Below are positions 13,501 through 24,666 of a stretch of DNA of 62,000 bases, in pieces. The notes below the pieces were generated by a model. It made no database searches, was not told the origin of the DNA, and saw only the letters and a list, made by a program, of their open reading frames with translations. The DNA comes from Zygnema cylindricum (lineage: Eukaryota; Streptophyta; Zygnematophyceae; Zygnematales; Zygnemataceae): assembly GCA_037447655.1 (NCBI GenBank), contig JBBHKE010000099.1:1-62000 (forward strand), in the 5' to 3' direction. Made by a program: the position numbers and the translations under genes. The first letter of the stretch is position 1. Each line of letters starts with the position of its first letter.

Positions 13501-15785
13501 CACTTCATGCCACGACATCTTCAAACTTTACCTTAAAACATCGGAAATGTTTTTTAAAGTAAAGTATCTCCCCTCTACAAATAGATCAGAATTTTATTTC
13601 AAAAAGTGCTATGGAAAAAACCATCAAGGTACAAAGGGGTTCAAAAAGAGGAAATAGGCGCTTAATGCTAAAAAAAAGCCAAAGGAGACTAAGGTAAAGA
13701 AAACATGTGAAGACACCTAATCTAACTAGGAAATCTGCCAAGATTAAGCGAATTTACTTAAGAATGACACTATATAAGAGAAAAAACTACACAACCCTAA
13801 CAAACTGAAGTCCACACCCCGAAGTTCGTTATAGTAAAAAATATTCGCACGTCTCAGGGGATTTTGAAAGCTTTCGCTGAGGAATGAAACTTTGGCTTTT
13901 AGTGAAGATTCTCCGTAGTACTTTTCAAAGTGTTCCCATGTCCAAGAACAAAATCGAAACTTTGAAATGTGACGGCTGTCGACGTGGGTACAACTTGTGA
14001 CGATTGAAGACGACTACGAAACATCCGAAAATTGGCGACGTCTACAATACCCATGAAGGTTGTAGACGTCGATTTTTTTGTGACTTTGTATGTTTCAGGT
14101 TTTGTGACATTGCGAAGTCATGCTACCTTGTGACATCATTAGTACGAAAACTTTCTGCCATGGTTTTCCAATTTTTTTTTTGTTTATCTTTTATCACTCG
14201 ATATGCCATCAAACTACGCCTAGGGGTATTGAAAAAAAAGAAAAAAAAAACTCTTTTATTTCATATCATTATTGATGTATTTCATTTATTAAAGAGGGAG
14301 AGAGGGGCAGTAAAGTGGGGAGGGGAGAGACGAGATCGATGTAGACTTTTGCAAAGGACCAATGAACGAAAGTGGAGGTTCGAGACCCTTGCAAATTATT
14401 TTCTATACATGCTTGTCATTTTTCTACATACATGCGCGTGACGACAAGCTGGAAAAAAGTAGCGTGTACTCTCCCTCGTACAAAATTATCAAAGAGGTGT
14501 GACGCGTGTGATAACGTTTTTCTATTCGTCGATCAATTATTACTTTAAATAAAAAACCTTGCGAGTCGATTTTAATGGAAATTTGAAGATGAGCTAGCAT
14601 GCCATGGCAGTGTGTCGAAAAGCTAATAACGCCAAATTAGAGTCCATTAAAGTTCCAAGATGACGCAAAATGTACTTTGGTTCTCACACCTTTTTCCTAC
14701 GGCCTGACATTTCATTGTTGTAGATCCCATTTTGTGGGAAAACAACAAGAAAAGACCCTTACTTTAAGACATGGCCACGACGCCTAAGCACAAGACTTTT
14801 TTTTGTCTTTGTCTGTTTGCATGCATTAATGCTTTTTTGCAGGGGGCTTAAGAATTCAATGACATTTCACGGTGATCGGAAAAGAGAGGCAAAGGAGACA
14901 CCTTCTTCAACCACGAGCAGCACAAGGTTGGAAGGTTGTATGTCTACAAATAATGCGACGTCACCAAAAGTTCAAAAAAAAAGGTGCGACAACATAAATC
15001 GTAAATGTTGACAACCATCACGGGCATTGGACATATACAATCGTCATAAATTTAAGTAGTGCTTTCGTTTTTACGCATTGAGACACTTGAAGACCGTGCA
15101 GGTAGAATCGTCGCTATAATACAAAGTAAGTTCGCTAAGTTATAGTCACACGGGGACACGACCTAACTGTTAGGCACCGGAAAGAGCAGGTAACATTATT
15201 AAGTATAAAGCATAAATTAGCGTGAAACTGTTAGTACTACCATTTACCAATTCGTACATCGTACATTGAAGGACAAGTGGCCACGAGATGCAACTATGAA
15301 GGTGTCTGATGCGCAAGAAACGCATGGAAAAACTGCTCAAAAAACAATGAATACGCATAAGGGGGAAAATGCAGTGTTCAAAAAATGCTTGACCGACTTT
15401 GACTTCAAACAAAAAAAAAAAAACACAAAATAACATGTCAACAAGTAGGAATTGAAATGCGTAATATTGAAGGGACACCGAAAGTGGTTGGTTGACAAGT
15501 AGGGTTTCTCTTGTGACACATTTAGTGACTTTGACGGAAATACGCATCTTGGAGAGTTGCTCTACAAAATAGCGAAAGACAAAAACAACCTTGTACAACG
15601 GGCCAATGATTTTGTATCATTGGCAACCAAAGGGAACAAACAACTTGGAAAAGTTGTAGACGATACTCTTCAAGCCTGCCGGTGAGCTAGAGCAAGCAAA
15701 GGGTCACCTTGACGAGCACCAGTTACCTATTGCAAAGTGGCAACGTCCCCTAATGGGCCTCCGATTGGATAGAGAGTGGGGGGCT
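10577..15785. other. Intergenic region with degenerate transposon fragments
   Basis: No gene could be supported here; the open frames are short and unlike known families. 11868-12180 resembles the TATCGG-rich interior of the element at 19219. 12536-12600 matches the interior of the E2 MITE family. 13441-13570, 13880-14110 and 14820-15167 match parts of the dispersed R1 family. The rest holds nothing I recognise. Confidence 0.5.
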
Positions 15786-15790
15786 TCATT

Positions 15791-16382
15791 TGTTACTTTG
15801 GTATGGATTACGAGCGACCGGAGCAAGCCCCGCAGCCACGAACCTATATACCTTAGCGCAGATATCACGGATAGGGGACAAGTGAATCACAGAAATAAAC
15901 AAGATAGCACTAGAAGACAAGGTGTGGGATAGCATTCAAATCCAGACAATAGAGATAGGTTTTCAGATAGCCGTAGCTTTGATTATAGCAATCTGGAAGT
16001 ACAATCGAAAAGACTCCCCTAATAAAGCTTGATCTTTAAACACTCTACTCTTTAATGTCTGTTGGATGAATACTCTATGAATGATTTGGACTGATTAAGG
16101 TTGGTTGTGTCTCTCTTGCTATGATGTCTATTTGTATGCTTCTAATGTGCATCTAATAAATCATGCCTACACTCTTGGTCCAATCATATAATGACACCTG
16201 TACAAAGTCTGCCGCTACACAGCCAACACTACAAATAAATGCAAACGTTCACATGAAATGCGAACCAACGTCTTCCGGAATTTCCGGCGATATTCCGTAC
16301 GAACGGTTGTACTCCACGATGTGACTGTGGTAGGGTAAAATCGGCGATGGATGATGTCACCCAAAATCGTACAAAACCAACA
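15791..16382 (-). repeat. LTR (3' LTR in element orientation)
   Basis: Near-identical to 18433-19022. It starts TGTTACTTTGG and ends ACCAACA on the + strand. It is preceded by target duplication TCATT. Confidence 0.92.
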
Positions 16383-16391
16383 CTCCCACTC
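16383..16391 (-). other. Polypurine tract of the compact LTR element
   Basis: On the minus strand GAGTGGGAG lies directly against the 3' LTR. This is the expected position of the plus-strand primer and supports leftward orientation. Confidence 0.6.
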
Positions 16392-16410
16392 GGTTTTAGG
16401 GTTACATCGT

Positions 16411-18183
16411 TCATCCGTTTGATTCTGGTGTCGGTGACTTCGAACCGATGTTGAAGTCGCACAAAATAAATGTTTGTGTCGATGGTATGGTCGCTGTACA
16501 CTTGTCGATATCAATGACCTGTATGACGCACCCTTGAAGAGTCTGTAATTTCGGCGTCCCTTCGAATGTGGAGCAAAATTCGGATCGCGCTGTCACGTAC
16601 AAATTCTGTACTTCAAGTAATCCTTCCGGTGGACCAATGAGAGTCCTCTGTTCGCAATCTGCCATGTAAGAATGTGTGATTCGATGGAGATTTGACGTGT
16701 ACTCATTCTGGTCCAACTCTTCGAACTTTGACGGCGGCGGACTTGTCGTCCCATATGTAGTTTTGAACGGTCCTTTGGCTGGACCACCTGCACAAAAGTA
16801 AGTTAGATCTCTAGCCGTCAATGTGCTTGTCTTTAAGCGTGTGAACTGTGTCCCCTCAATCGGACTGTTCCTGTTCGCCTGTGTGTACCGGCGAATCTGT
16901 TGGCCGTACATGGTACCAAAGTTGTCGATCCCACAATTTTTGCTCCTCTGAGGGTGTGAGAATTTTTCTTGAAATGATTTCATTGGTTCAAGATCTCTTC
17001 CAATTTGATTTCCGTCAAGATTAGGCCGCGTGGCGGAAATTTGCGGTGGCGATTTTCCACAATTTGAAAATTCACTTTGCCGTAATTTCGTGCAAAGTAA
17101 TCGTAAGCGAACCTCTTGATCGACGGTTGCTGTGTAATTGTACTTTTCGGTTTCGCGCCTTCGCCGTATTTCGAGGAATGTACTTTCGTCCGGTACATGT
17201 CCTTTCACTGAACCCTCAAGGACAAAGGTACTTAGGTCAAAAATTTCTACAAACTTATCAATTCTGACTTTTTGTTTATGCCTCCTCTCCTCCTTTCTCA
17301 CTCCTTCCCTCCTTAACTTCCTGTCGCCTCTCGGCCTCCTTTCCTTCCCTTTGCTAGTCGAAATTTCTGCCCTCCCTTGCAGCCTCCTGCAATCGAGTCT
17401 TGCTGCTGTCAGCAGCCTTTCGGAAACCTGCTTTTCTGGTTTCTCATTTTCTGTAGGCAGTTTTTCAAAATCTGCAATCATGGGAATTTGGTTAGGAATT
17501 AGGGTAAGGTTCTTTAGTTTTCCATCCACGTCTTCCGCCGTGCAGTCCTCCTCGAATCTAACTCTGCCACTTTTGGCAGAACCTTTTCGCTCGTCACAAC
17601 TGCGGCTTGGAGATGTGGTTTTTGGGAAATCTTTTTCTTCAACGTGAGTGATAATTTCCTCCTCCTTGGCTGCCTGTTCTATTGCATTTTTCCTGCAAAT
17701 TCCTAGCAAGGCATCTTTGAACGTTTCATAAAGTTTGACTCCTATTCCTCTTGTCAACTTTACTAACTCTTTGGTTTCCTTTTCAGGCTGGTTGAATGAG
17801 GCATGCTGTTCTGTGGATTTTGGAGGATCTAATTTTGGTTCTCCCACTATCCTGCTACTCTCTGAGTCGATATGGTGAGTTACTATCTGCCCCTCCCCTC
17901 TATCCATTGAGCTTCCTTTTTCCTTTTCAGCTAGGTTTACCAATCTGTTTTTTATTTCCGCATTTTTCTGAACGTTTTGGATTTTTTTCTTTCCCGTGGG
18001 TTCCTTTTTATGCGGATTCTCTCTGGTTGGATTCTTGATCCTGTTTTTGATTTGTGACTCTCGGTCATTTGAATCTTCTATACTTGTCTCACATCCTTGG
18101 ACCTTCTCCATCTTGGAGTTACCCTTCGGCTGCCCTGGTAAGACTTCCACCCGTTCATTGTTTTGGATGTTGTTAAGGTTCAA
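16411..18183 (-). CDS. Unknown 590-codon protein of the compact LTR element
   Basis: This frame fills most of the element interior and ends 20 bases before the purine tract. The frame is open from 18243; the first conventional start is unclear, and 18183 is a TTG. The N-terminal third is highly charged and low in hydrophobics (many Lys, Glu, Asn). The middle is basic (RRPRGDRKLRREGVRKEERR). The C-terminal 200 residues look more globular, with CAGGPAKGPFKTTYG and scattered cysteines. I see no zinc knuckle, protease DSG, YVDD or integrase motif. It may be a divergent Gag or a captured host sequence; I do not recognise it. That nearly 600 codons are open argues for a recent origin or for selection. 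Confidence 0.5.
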   Translation of the reverse strand: MNLNNIQNNERVEVLPGQPKGNSKMEKVQGCETSIEDSNDRESQIKNRIKNPTRENPHKKEPTGKKKIQNVQKNAEIKNRLVNLAEKEKGSSMDRGEGQIVTHHIDSESSRIVGEPKLDPPKSTEQHASFNQPEKETKELVKLTRGIGVKLYETFKDALLGICRKNAIEQAAKEEEIITHVEEKDFPKTTSPSRSCDERKGSAKSGRVRFEEDCTAEDVDGKLKNLTLIPNQIPMIADFEKLPTENEKPEKQVSERLLTAARLDCRRLQGRAEISTSKGKERRPRGDRKLRREGVRKEERRHKQKVRIDKFVEIFDLSTFVLEGSVKGHVPDESTFLEIRRRRETEKYNYTATVDQEVRLRLLCTKLRQSEFSNCGKSPPQISATRPNLDGNQIGRDLEPMKSFQEKFSHPQRSKNCGIDNFGTMYGQQIRRYTQANRNSPIEGTQFTRLKTSTLTARDLTYFCAGGPAKGPFKTTYGTTSPPPSKFEELDQNEYTSNLHRITHSYMADCEQRTLIGPPEGLLEVQNLYVTARSEFCSTFEGTPKLQTLQGCVIQVIDIDKCTATIPSTQTFILCDFNIGSKSPTPESNG

Positions 18184-18428
18184 TTTGGTCTTGGAAAGAC
18201 TAGGTTTCTCTGCATGTGTTCTCTTGATCCTTGAGGCTCTTCCTCAAGGCTACCTCCTTTAATGCTGTCCAATTCTGATTTCTGATCGCCTGTTTCTGTT
18301 ACAGGGATCTCATGTCGGGACATGTTTCCCGACCCTGCTCCTCCACTGTCGGCCTCTGGGATAAGGCCGTCTTTCCTTTGGCTAACTGGAATTCCGAACT
18401 CACTTGGGCCCCCTAAGGGTGGGCCCAT
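18180..18428 (-). CDS. Short 5' frame of the compact LTR element, starting inside the primer site
   Basis: An 82-codon frame starting MGPPLGG at the ATG within the primer-binding site. It resembles no family I know apart from its first four residues, which match the start of the copia element's gag because both come from the primer site. It is rich in Gly, Pro, Ser and Glu. It ends in TGA where the long frame is already open. The two frames overlap over about 60 bases in a -1 relation, so a frameshift fusion or a single indel could join them. Confidence 0.4.
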   Translation of the reverse strand: MGPPLGGPSEFGIPVSQRKDGLIPEADSGGAGSGNMSRHEIPVTETGDQKSELDSIKGGSLEEEPQGSREHMQRNLVFPRPN

Positions 18429-18432
18429 AACC
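18418..18432 (-). other. Primer-binding site complementary to the anticodon arm of initiator tRNA-Met
   Basis: On the minus strand GGTTATGGGCCCACC directly follows the 5' LTR. It is the complement of the GGTGGGCCCATAACC region around the CAU anticodon of plant initiator tRNA-Met. An internal tRNA site of this kind is known as half-tRNA priming in Drosophila copia. The ATG inside it (18428-18426) opens the downstream reading frame. Confidence 0.75.
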
Positions 18433-19022
18433 TGTTACTTTGGTATGGATTACGAGCGACCAGAGCAAGCCCCGCAGCCACGAACCTATATACCTTAGCG
18501 CAGATATCACGGATAGGGGACAAGTGAATCACATAAATAAACAAGATAGCACTAGAAGACAAGGTGTGGGATAGCATTCAAATCCAAACAATAGAGATAG
18601 GTTTTTAGATAGCCGTAGCTTTGATTATAGCAATCTGGAAGTACAATCGAAAAGACTCCCCTAATAAAGCTTGATCTTTAAACACTACTCTTTAATGTCT
18701 GTTGGATGAATACTCTATGAATGATTTGGACTGATTAAGGTTGGTTGTGTCTCTCTTGCTATGATGTCTATTTGTATGCTTCTAATGTGCATCTAATAAA
18801 TCATGCCTACACTCTTGGTCTAATCATGTAATGACACCTGTTCAAAGTCTGCCGCTACACAGCCAACACTACAAATATATGCAAACGTTCACATGAAATG
18901 CAAACAAAGGTCTTCCTGAATTTCCGGCGATATTCCGTACGAACGGTTGTACTCCACGATGTGACTGTGGTAGGGTAAAATCGGCGATGGATGATGTCAC
19001 CCAAAATCGTACAAAACCAACA
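18433..19022 (-). repeat. LTR (5' LTR in element orientation)
   Basis: Direct copy of 15791-16382, followed by TCATT. The element promoter would lie here, reading leftwards. Confidence 0.92.
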
Positions 19023-19218
19023 TCATTTATTTATGTTATATGCCCTTTGTCGACATAAGTAGAAAAATCACTTTCGATTAGTTGGGCAGCATCTTAAAAG
19101 TAAACGTACAAACCGTAAGGAAGGATGCTATTTCAGCGTTTGAAAAGAAAAGAGCCGTTAAAAAAAATTTACGGCTTTTTTATTATTATAAACAATTTTT
19201 AATTCGATACCCTGTAGG

Positions 19219-20074
19219 TAGTGTTGTGTATCGGTAAGGATTTGCCGATAACCGATATGGACCTTTTTTCGGGTTCCCGATAATCGATATATTGGTACGA
19301 TATATCGATATCGGTCTTATCGCCGATAAGTAGCCGATAATATCGGGTACTTATCGGCGATAATGCCGATAACGATAGTTATCGGCGATAACAGTACGAA
19401 CCGTACAGATAAATGTACGGCCTGTACACTCAACTGTACGTCTTATTCTCCGGACGTACGAAAACTGTACGTCTTATTCTCCGGACGTACGGATCCAGTA
19501 AAAACGATGTACCTTTCACATCCGACGCCATGGCTTTGTCCCTTTATTCCTTGAGATCCACTGGGGACCTGCCACGTGTCAACCTGTCAGCTTTTTTGGC
19601 ATAAGCTGCCAAAAGAGCCATTCCGGATGCCGTCCGCTCTTGTTTTCTCATTCCAAGTCGTCCGTTCGATTTCGGCGGCACGCAGAATGTTATTTTGCGT
19701 CCGTTGTACTTTTGTGTGCGCCGTCCTTTTACAGTTCCATGTTCACCAGTTTTTGGTAAAATTACGTACATCGCCGTAAAATTTTTGTTCAGTTAACCGG
19801 CCAACGTTTATATGCTGCGCTGTCCGTAATAAATTGCAGCTAAACGGTAACGGCACATATTTTTATACGTGGCATGCCACGCTATATAAAATCAATAAAA
19901 TAATACAGTATGTTATAAAGTGATATTGTATGCATACTATATATTTTTTAAGTTATCGCCGATATGGAATTTGTTGGTCCCAGACCGATATATCGGAATC
20001 TCTGACCGTTCGATAACCGATAACTATCGGTAACGGTGTTATCGCGATAAGTTTTTTACCGATACACAACACTA
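19219..20074. mobile_element. Inverted-repeat DNA transposon E1 (hAT-like, non-autonomous)
   Basis: The ends are perfect 19-bp inverted repeats, TAGTGTTGTGTATCGGTAA at 19219-19237 and its complement at 20056-20074. The left end follows CCTGTAGG (19211-19218). The same 8-mer recurs at 20616-20623, just beyond the adjoining E2 element, as expected for an 8-bp hAT target duplication later split by E2. The interior is dense in TATCGG / CCGATA motifs near both ends. There is no transposase frame. Confidence 0.75.
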
Positions 20075-20613
20075 CACCGCGCATCGTTATTAGTGTCAAG
20101 GTCACTAATTTGGGTTCTTAAAATTTTGATTTTTTTCCAAAAATAGTATACGTGATTTTAATTTTTCCTTGACGTTAATTGAGGTTCCGTACAAATTAGC
20201 ATACAGAACGAAAGTACATTAATATGTAAATAGTGTGTTGTACGGTCTATGTCAGACCGTACATAAATGTACCTTTTTAAGTGAAAATTTTACAAAAAAT
20301 GAATTAAATCGGACGCGTTCGCATAGGAACGTGCGCTAAAAAAACGGGATTGGTCTGACATGTAAATAAGTCTGACATGTACGGATATTTAAATTTCACT
20401 ACGGTGTACGATTTTTTATATTTTGTACGGATACATATAATAATGTATATAATCGTACAGAAAAATTTCCATTTTTGCTGTTCCAAATTAGCGTTAACAC
20501 TGAAATTAGAATAAATCTTTTTTTTTTTTTTTTTCAAATTCTTAATTAGCGTCAATGACGGTATATTTACTTACACACTATTTAAACTTTGACACTAATA
20601 ACGATGCGCGGTG
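20075..20613. mobile_element. Inverted-repeat MITE family E2, inserted in the end of E1
   Basis: 27-bp perfect inverted repeats beginning CACCGCGCATCGTTATTAG (counting the flanking TA). TA dinucleotides flank it at 20073-20074 and 20614-20615. Other E2 copies in the window are also bounded by TA with no 8-bp duplication, which fits a Tc1/mariner or Stowaway-type target. It has no coding capacity. Confidence 0.75.
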
Positions 20614-20623
20614 TACCTGTAGG

Positions 20624-23590
20624 TATCTTGTCAGTTGGACTAGCCGTATGTTTGTACCACACCCTGTACTGTACCGTACCGTACTTTGTAGGCCAAAAGT
20701 AAATTTTGACGCTGTTTGTAACGAATATCCAATGTACCGCGCTGCAATCTTTCGATGGATCGTATTGCGGGGCGCAGGAAATTTGGATTTCGATGAAAGA
20801 AACCACCAGCCGTTGGATCGTCAAAAAAGACAACCGCAATTTTCGATTCAGACACGTCACGCCATATCCGTTATGTGCGAAAAGTCGAAAACCTAGGCGC
20901 AATCTATCTACACGACGAACGGGCCGAGTAGCGACAAGATCCAAACCAGTATTTTCTTGTCAGGAAGGTACAGAAAGCGCGCTCTTTCAGTTCGTCCGAT
21001 TCTGGATCTACACTCACGAGAGAGCCGCGTTAATTCAAAAATGAAAAAAACTTTTATTTTAAAACCGGTTCCGATTGAATATTAACGGTGGCGATAGAGC
21101 GTCATGTTATTTTTCTCCTTTTGAACCGAGTTTGGAAAATGTGATGTGTATAAAGAATAATCTAAAGAAAACTATGCGAGTTACATTTTACGTACCAAAT
21201 TCTATACTTTGTCGTATAAGCTGACAGGTACAGGAAAGTGGAAAGCCACGCAATCACTTCTGTACTAACACTAGAAATGGATGATGAATGAGATGAGGAA
21301 ATGAATGTCCTTTTATTTGTTTGGACGTGAATCGCCCTTAACGTCATTTCACGTCAACAAAAACGTCGCGATGTGACTCATGTTGCCGTACGATTATGCG
21401 ACGATGACTCAAATCCGTCCGTACCAAACCATCGGTAAGAAGGGGGGAGGACGTTTCGTCAAAGTTCCAAAGAAGTTTTAAGTTTACATTTTTTTACGTT
21501 ATATTTTAGATGATTTTGATTGGCTATTTGATAATGGGTTAGCATTTAAAAAAAAATAGTTATAGTACGGATCATTCATTCGGGATACGACTTCATTTTT
21601 CTTCTAAATCGGAAATCTGCATTCCGAAAAGGGTTTCCGGAAAAGAAAATGACTTACCACAGTTGTCAAAATTTGACGCACTTGACCGTATGTTTTGTCC
21701 GCCGCTACGCTCCAAAAAGTGTATTTTGTCTGTCGCTACGCTCCAAAAAGGTTGACAGCCGAGCGGTCGAGCTGTTTGGCGCCTCTGTTTTTTGTTTTTT
21801 TGCGAAATGAATGGTACGGGAGCATTCATTTCGTCATCTCATTCACCATCCGTTTCTAGTGTGAATCCTGCATATGTGCCAAAGTAAGGGTTTTTTTCTG
21901 TCGGTTTCTTGTAAAACTTAGAGCCGTACCGCGTAAGTTTCAACCGTACAAAAAAAATAGAAAAAAGGAAAAGTACATTTTGCGTCATCATCGAATTTAA
22001 AATGTACTACATGTTGTCGTTTTGTGTTCTTTGACCCACGGCCACGCCAAAAAACGTCATCTTCAAACTTTTCTTTAAAACACAAGGCCGGTGTGTTTTA
22101 AAACAAAGTATTTTCGGAAAACAAATAGGAACACGTATTCGCACGTGTAAAAAGTTTTCTACAAATTTCAAAAGAATTCAAGCGACGACGAAAAGTGCAC
22201 GATCCACTATGTTTTGTCCGTTTGCGCTCGGGCACGACGAGCTAAAGTACACAATTTGTTTGGTTTTGTCCGTTTGCGCCTGGTACAAAATTTATTTCCC
22301 GAGGGGTCTCAAGATTCCGATGCCATTTCACGTGAAGCGGACGGGAGACGCAAAGGCAAAGTGCAACTTCTTCAACCGTGAAACGACACCGGCTGGAAGG
22401 CGGTACGTAAACAATGTCACGAAAACTCATGCGACGTCACAAGCAGCTACAAAAAATAGCGTGCGTCATCACAGATTGTACACTGTCGACTGCCGTCACG
22501 GGCATTGTCGACGTATACAATCGTCACGTCCTTAAGTGACAAATTCGTTTGGTACACATAGGGATACCCGGAATCCGGGTCCGCCGAATCTGCGCTAAAA
22601 AACAAAGGAATTTCTCTAAGTTTGAAGTACATAGAGACGCACCCTAATCTACGTTCGAACGCGTAGAGGATTTTAAGTTTTCGTACGGACTGGATTTACG
22701 GTGTCATGTTTAGGGAACTACATAAGTACTGTACCGCGGACACCAACCTCCAAACACTAAAGGTACTTTCGCATGTTCTAAAGTTACATTTATTTTATGT
22801 CGTTTTCCTCCATAACTTAGGAAAAAACGAGAAAACCCGCAGCCGTACCAAAAAAAAAAAATGAAATTAACACCCTACAAGTTGCGTTACCTTACAACTT
22901 TAAATGAATTGCAATTTGTCGTCTAGCGCGAAGCAGTTTGTCGTTTAGCACATTTCGACCCAATATCGCGTCCTTCCAGCTCATCTTCAAACTTTATATA
23001 GAATCACCTCGCAAGGTGGTTTTAAAAAAAGTTCCATGCAGATGTTATCGCACGTGCCGAAAGTTTTTTACAATTTTTGAGCGCGAGGTACAAAAGAAAA
23101 AACCCCACCGCAGGTTTCCATCCCGTGCGTGACTTTTTTCCATCCGCTTTTTTCCGTACAAGGGTCATGGAGGGGGTTTCGACCAACAGATGCCATTTCG
23201 CAAAAGCGAAGTCCGTGAAAGCGCCTCTCTCTCTCTCTCTCCCTTGCCCACTAACGCGTCTATCTCATAACTCTTGCAATGAAAAAAGGCAAGAAAATGT
23301 ATCAAATGAAAGATCTATATAAAATATTTATTTTGGCTGTCTTTTAGCTTATTTTGGTGGTAAGTAGAGTGAGAAACAACGGAAAAACAAATTCGAGAAA
23401 CCATGGCGGGATGTTTTGGAATTTGTGACGTCGACGCTATCATAAGTAAGTGTGACGTCAAAATGTCACGAACTCTAAACATTTACATTGTCACAAGTAG
23501 CTAGACGTCTACAACCGTCTCTGTTTTATAAACGTCATCAATTGCCGCGAGTTTTGTACGCGTCTACAATCGTCACAAATTACACCCACG
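20624..23590. other. Intergenic transposon debris without a supported gene
   Basis: Dominated by sequence of the R1 family: one near-full copy at about 21865-22648 and fragments at about 22800-23110. Short frames have no recognisable domains. 21690-21760 contains a direct repeat of GCTACGCTCCAAAAAG. Confidence 0.5.
21865..22648. mobile_element. R1 dispersed repeat copy
   Basis: Shares ordered blocks with the copies at 30187 and 43770: AAGTAAGGGTTTTTTTCTG near the left end, GGCTGGAAGGCGGTACGT in the middle, GGGCATTGTCGACGTATAC near the right, and a right end like GAGACGCACCCTAA. It is non-coding. Confidence 0.6.
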
Positions 23591-23595
23591 TCTAC

Positions 23596-24651
23596 TATAG
23601 AAATTAATGGTCTGTTTAAAGTATTTTCTAGATCTAAATAGAAATATAGAAAGAAGCCGAGGCAGGCTACCTCTAACTTCTCCCTTTAACTCTCAAACTT
23701 GTCGCAGTCATTGAGAAGTTGGAGAGGAAGCTAGAGCCATGGCTACCTAGGCTATCCAGAGGTTTACGGGAAATATATATATCAGTTTATTTACCGTTGG
23801 GTTATTTACTAAAAGAATATGCATTTACCCCAGGATTTGATCCTGGTACCTGCCGGACGGTAAGCTGCCGGTAGCCGGTAGCCTTAACCGTTAAGTCTAG
23901 ACTTAGTGTTACGTATTGCAGGGTTTGATAATTACTTAAACATTAATACGTAGGATAGTTCATTTAACTGAAACAATTTTACGGGAGACATAGATCCAGT
24001 AATGTAAAAGTACAGATTACGGTACGGATAAGAAACGAATACTGTACATTTATTTCTTTAGCCAAACAAATACCGCGCATGTATTTATTACGGCTACGAT
24101 TTAATGTGAATTTAATCCGACGGCCAAAATTAACGCCGAGATCGCGGAAGAGAATTTTAGCGGTTTGTTGTCATCGCCACATCGGATGACACGTGGCGAA
24201 ATTACATTGGATCGTGGTATCTCCGGAGATTACTGCACCGAATCCGGATATGACATGTGTCAACATTTAGGCCATGTCGTACAATGTCCGTACAGAAAGT
24301 ACACCGACAGCTGTACTTTTGTGTATGGAAGTGTACTCTGTACATCAGTAGATAGAGTCTGTGAGAGAGATAGGACTTAGAAAAATTAGGAGATAGGACC
24401 CTCTCTCCCAGAGAGCTTCTGTACAAAAGGTCAACTTTGACCCTCCATAACTTATTGCTCAGGGGAGCAAATTCAGAGATTCTTTTTGCTATCGACTCAG
24501 GAGAGTCTTATCTTCACGAGGTGAAGTTTGTCAGAGTTTTTGTCTGCCAGGGTGGCAGTTGTTTTTTCTGAAACACAAAGGGGTCAAGGTTATCCTAGAG
24601 GCTTCTTGGAAGCTGTCCACTCTGAGGACTTATGGAGGTCTCAGAGTTTCA
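23596..24651 (+). repeat. 5' LTR of the copia element
   Basis: Direct copy of 28982-30059; it ends GAGTTTCA immediately before the primer-binding site. The promoter of the element should lie within it. Confidence 0.92.
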
Positions 24652-24666
24652 GGTTATGGGCCCACC
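24652..24666 (+). other. Primer-binding site, initiator tRNA-Met anticodon arm
   Basis: GGTTATGGGCCCACC directly follows the 5' LTR and is identical to the site of the compact element at 18432. It is complementary to the region around the CAU anticodon of plant initiator tRNA-Met. The ATG at 24656 is in frame with the gag-like region. Confidence 0.75.

Larger units (their letters stand above)
15791..19022 (-). mobile_element. Compact non-autonomous LTR retrotransposon (copia-type primer site), minus strand
   Basis: The element is bounded by two LTRs of about 590 bases (15791-16382 and 18433-19022) that begin TG and end CA. It is flanked by a 5-bp target duplication TCATT (15786-15790 and 19023-19027). 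A primer-binding site lies against the right LTR and a purine tract against the left LTR, so it is transcribed leftwards. The 2-kb interior encodes no reverse transcriptase, integrase or protease that I can find. It does carry a 590-codon frame. By eye the LTRs differ at about a dozen sites and one 2-bp indel, implying a fairly recent insertion. Replication enzymes must come from elsewhere. The primer site is identical to that of the copia element at 23596. Confidence 0.9.

Noticed and set aside
14004-14441. 145-codon frame in the intergenic region
   Set aside because: It overlaps R1-like repeat and a GA-rich tract and has no domain.
15600-15625. Short hairpin CCAATGAT...ATCATTGG
   Set aside because: An 8-bp stem is expected by chance in a region of this size.
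16980-17198. Alternative frame (FAYDYFARNYGKV) resembling an Argonaute PAZ fragment
   Set aside because: It is a short frame inside the longer 590-codon frame, and no further PAZ or PIWI motifs follow in any frame.
23821-23905. tRNA-like segment in the copia LTRs (minus strand, with CTTAACGGTTAAG and GGATCAAATCC boxes)
   Set aside because: The 5' and 3' ends cannot form an acceptor stem in either LTR; at most it is tRNA-derived or a coincidence.
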